Shown piece by piece: positions 5,540-5,706 of a DNA stretch of 5,706 bases (positions are counted from its first letter, which is position 1; each line of letters begins with the position of its first letter). The translations under genes and the position numbers were made by a program. The stretch covers positions 1 to 5,706 of the forward strand of contig JAJXZC010000012.1 in NCBI GenBank assembly GCA_021780275.1, given 5' to 3'. A model generated the notes under the pieces. That model was not told where the DNA came from. It ran no database searches and was given only the letters and a program-made list of their open reading frames with translations. This stretch comes from Pseudomonadota bacterium. Its GTDB lineage: Bacteria > Pseudomonadota > Alphaproteobacteria > Parvibaculales > Parvibaculaceae.

Positions 5540-5706
5540 CCCGCCGCCCGCAGATCGTGCAGCACTTGGCTGACTGCGCTCGCGGAGGATGCCGGCGGAA
5601 CGTAGGATTCAACGAAATAGAGCGGGCGATGCTTAAGCTCGTTGAAGCTGCGGCCGAGATACTCGCCGATGATTCCGATCACGATCAATTGCGTGCTGCC
5701 CATCAA
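5536..5706 (-). CDS. Polyprenyl-phosphate glycosyltransferase, GtrB/DPM1/ArnC-like family 2, C-terminal end (truncated by window edge)
   Basis: Only the last 56 residues are present; the frame is open to the window edge at 5706 and stops with TGA at 5538-5536. They include the end of a membrane span (STQLIVIGIIGEYLGR, about 4-19) and the family signature GEYLGRSFNELKHRPLYFVE (14-33), which ends the membrane region of GtrB/ArnC-type enzymes that make undecaprenyl-phosphate sugars. The catalytic GT-A domain is outside the window. The four-base overlap with the GtrA-like gene points to the usual paired arrangement, in which this enzyme makes the lipid-linked sugar and the GtrA protein helps it cross the membrane. 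A third gene, the polytopic transferase, is not seen downstream. Confidence 0.85.
   Translation of the reverse strand: MMGSTQLIVIGIIGEYLGRSFNELKHRPLYFVESYVPPASSASAVSQVLHDLRAAG

Overview
The window reads as chromosomal DNA of a GC-rich alphaproteobacterium. A Hyphomicrobiales/Beijerinckiaceae-like organism is my best guess. This rests on protein style, an ECF-sigma/anti-sigma pair of a type common there, and an assimilatory nitrate reductase with a C-terminal [2Fe-2S] domain; no ribosomal RNA or marker gene is present to confirm it. No mobile element, CRISPR array, tRNA or rRNA was seen.

Layout. (1) 1-579, plus strand: the 3' end of an assimilatory nitrate reductase large subunit (NasA type), carrying a BFD-like [2Fe-2S] domain. 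(2) 580-804: a non-coding gap with a compound inverted repeat and a small AT-rich palindrome. (3) 805-1917, plus strand: a membrane acyltransferase of the acyltransferase-3/OafA family, visibly less GC-rich than its neighbours. (4) 2002-2235, minus strand: a 77-residue secreted, histidine-rich protein of unknown function. (5) 2363-4986, minus strand: a four-gene operon, read from the high coordinate down: Tat-exported metallophosphoesterase, periplasmic cupredoxin, ECF sigma factor, membrane anti-sigma factor. (6) 5069-5706, minus strand: a GtrA-family membrane protein and the end of its partner polyprenyl-phosphate glycosyltransferase, overlapping by 4 bases.

The main result is a pair of matching promoter-like sites, GGAATAAA-N11-GCGAGTCTC, with identical spacing and diverged spacers. 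One lies just upstream of the metallophosphoesterase operon and one just upstream of the small secreted protein gene. Nothing comparable was seen elsewhere in the window by eye. Their form (a GGAA-type -35 and a GTCT-type -10, 15-17 bases apart) is that expected for an ECF sigma factor. The simplest reading is that the ECF sigma encoded here drives its own operon and the small secreted gene. That gives a self-contained envelope regulon: a membrane anti-sigma with a periplasmic domain holds the sigma factor; on an unknown signal, possibly copper, redox or oxidative stress, the cell makes a periplasmic blue-copper protein, a periplasmic metallophosphoesterase and a His/Met-containing small secreted protein. 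The promoter match is seen directly; the regulon and the signal are inference.
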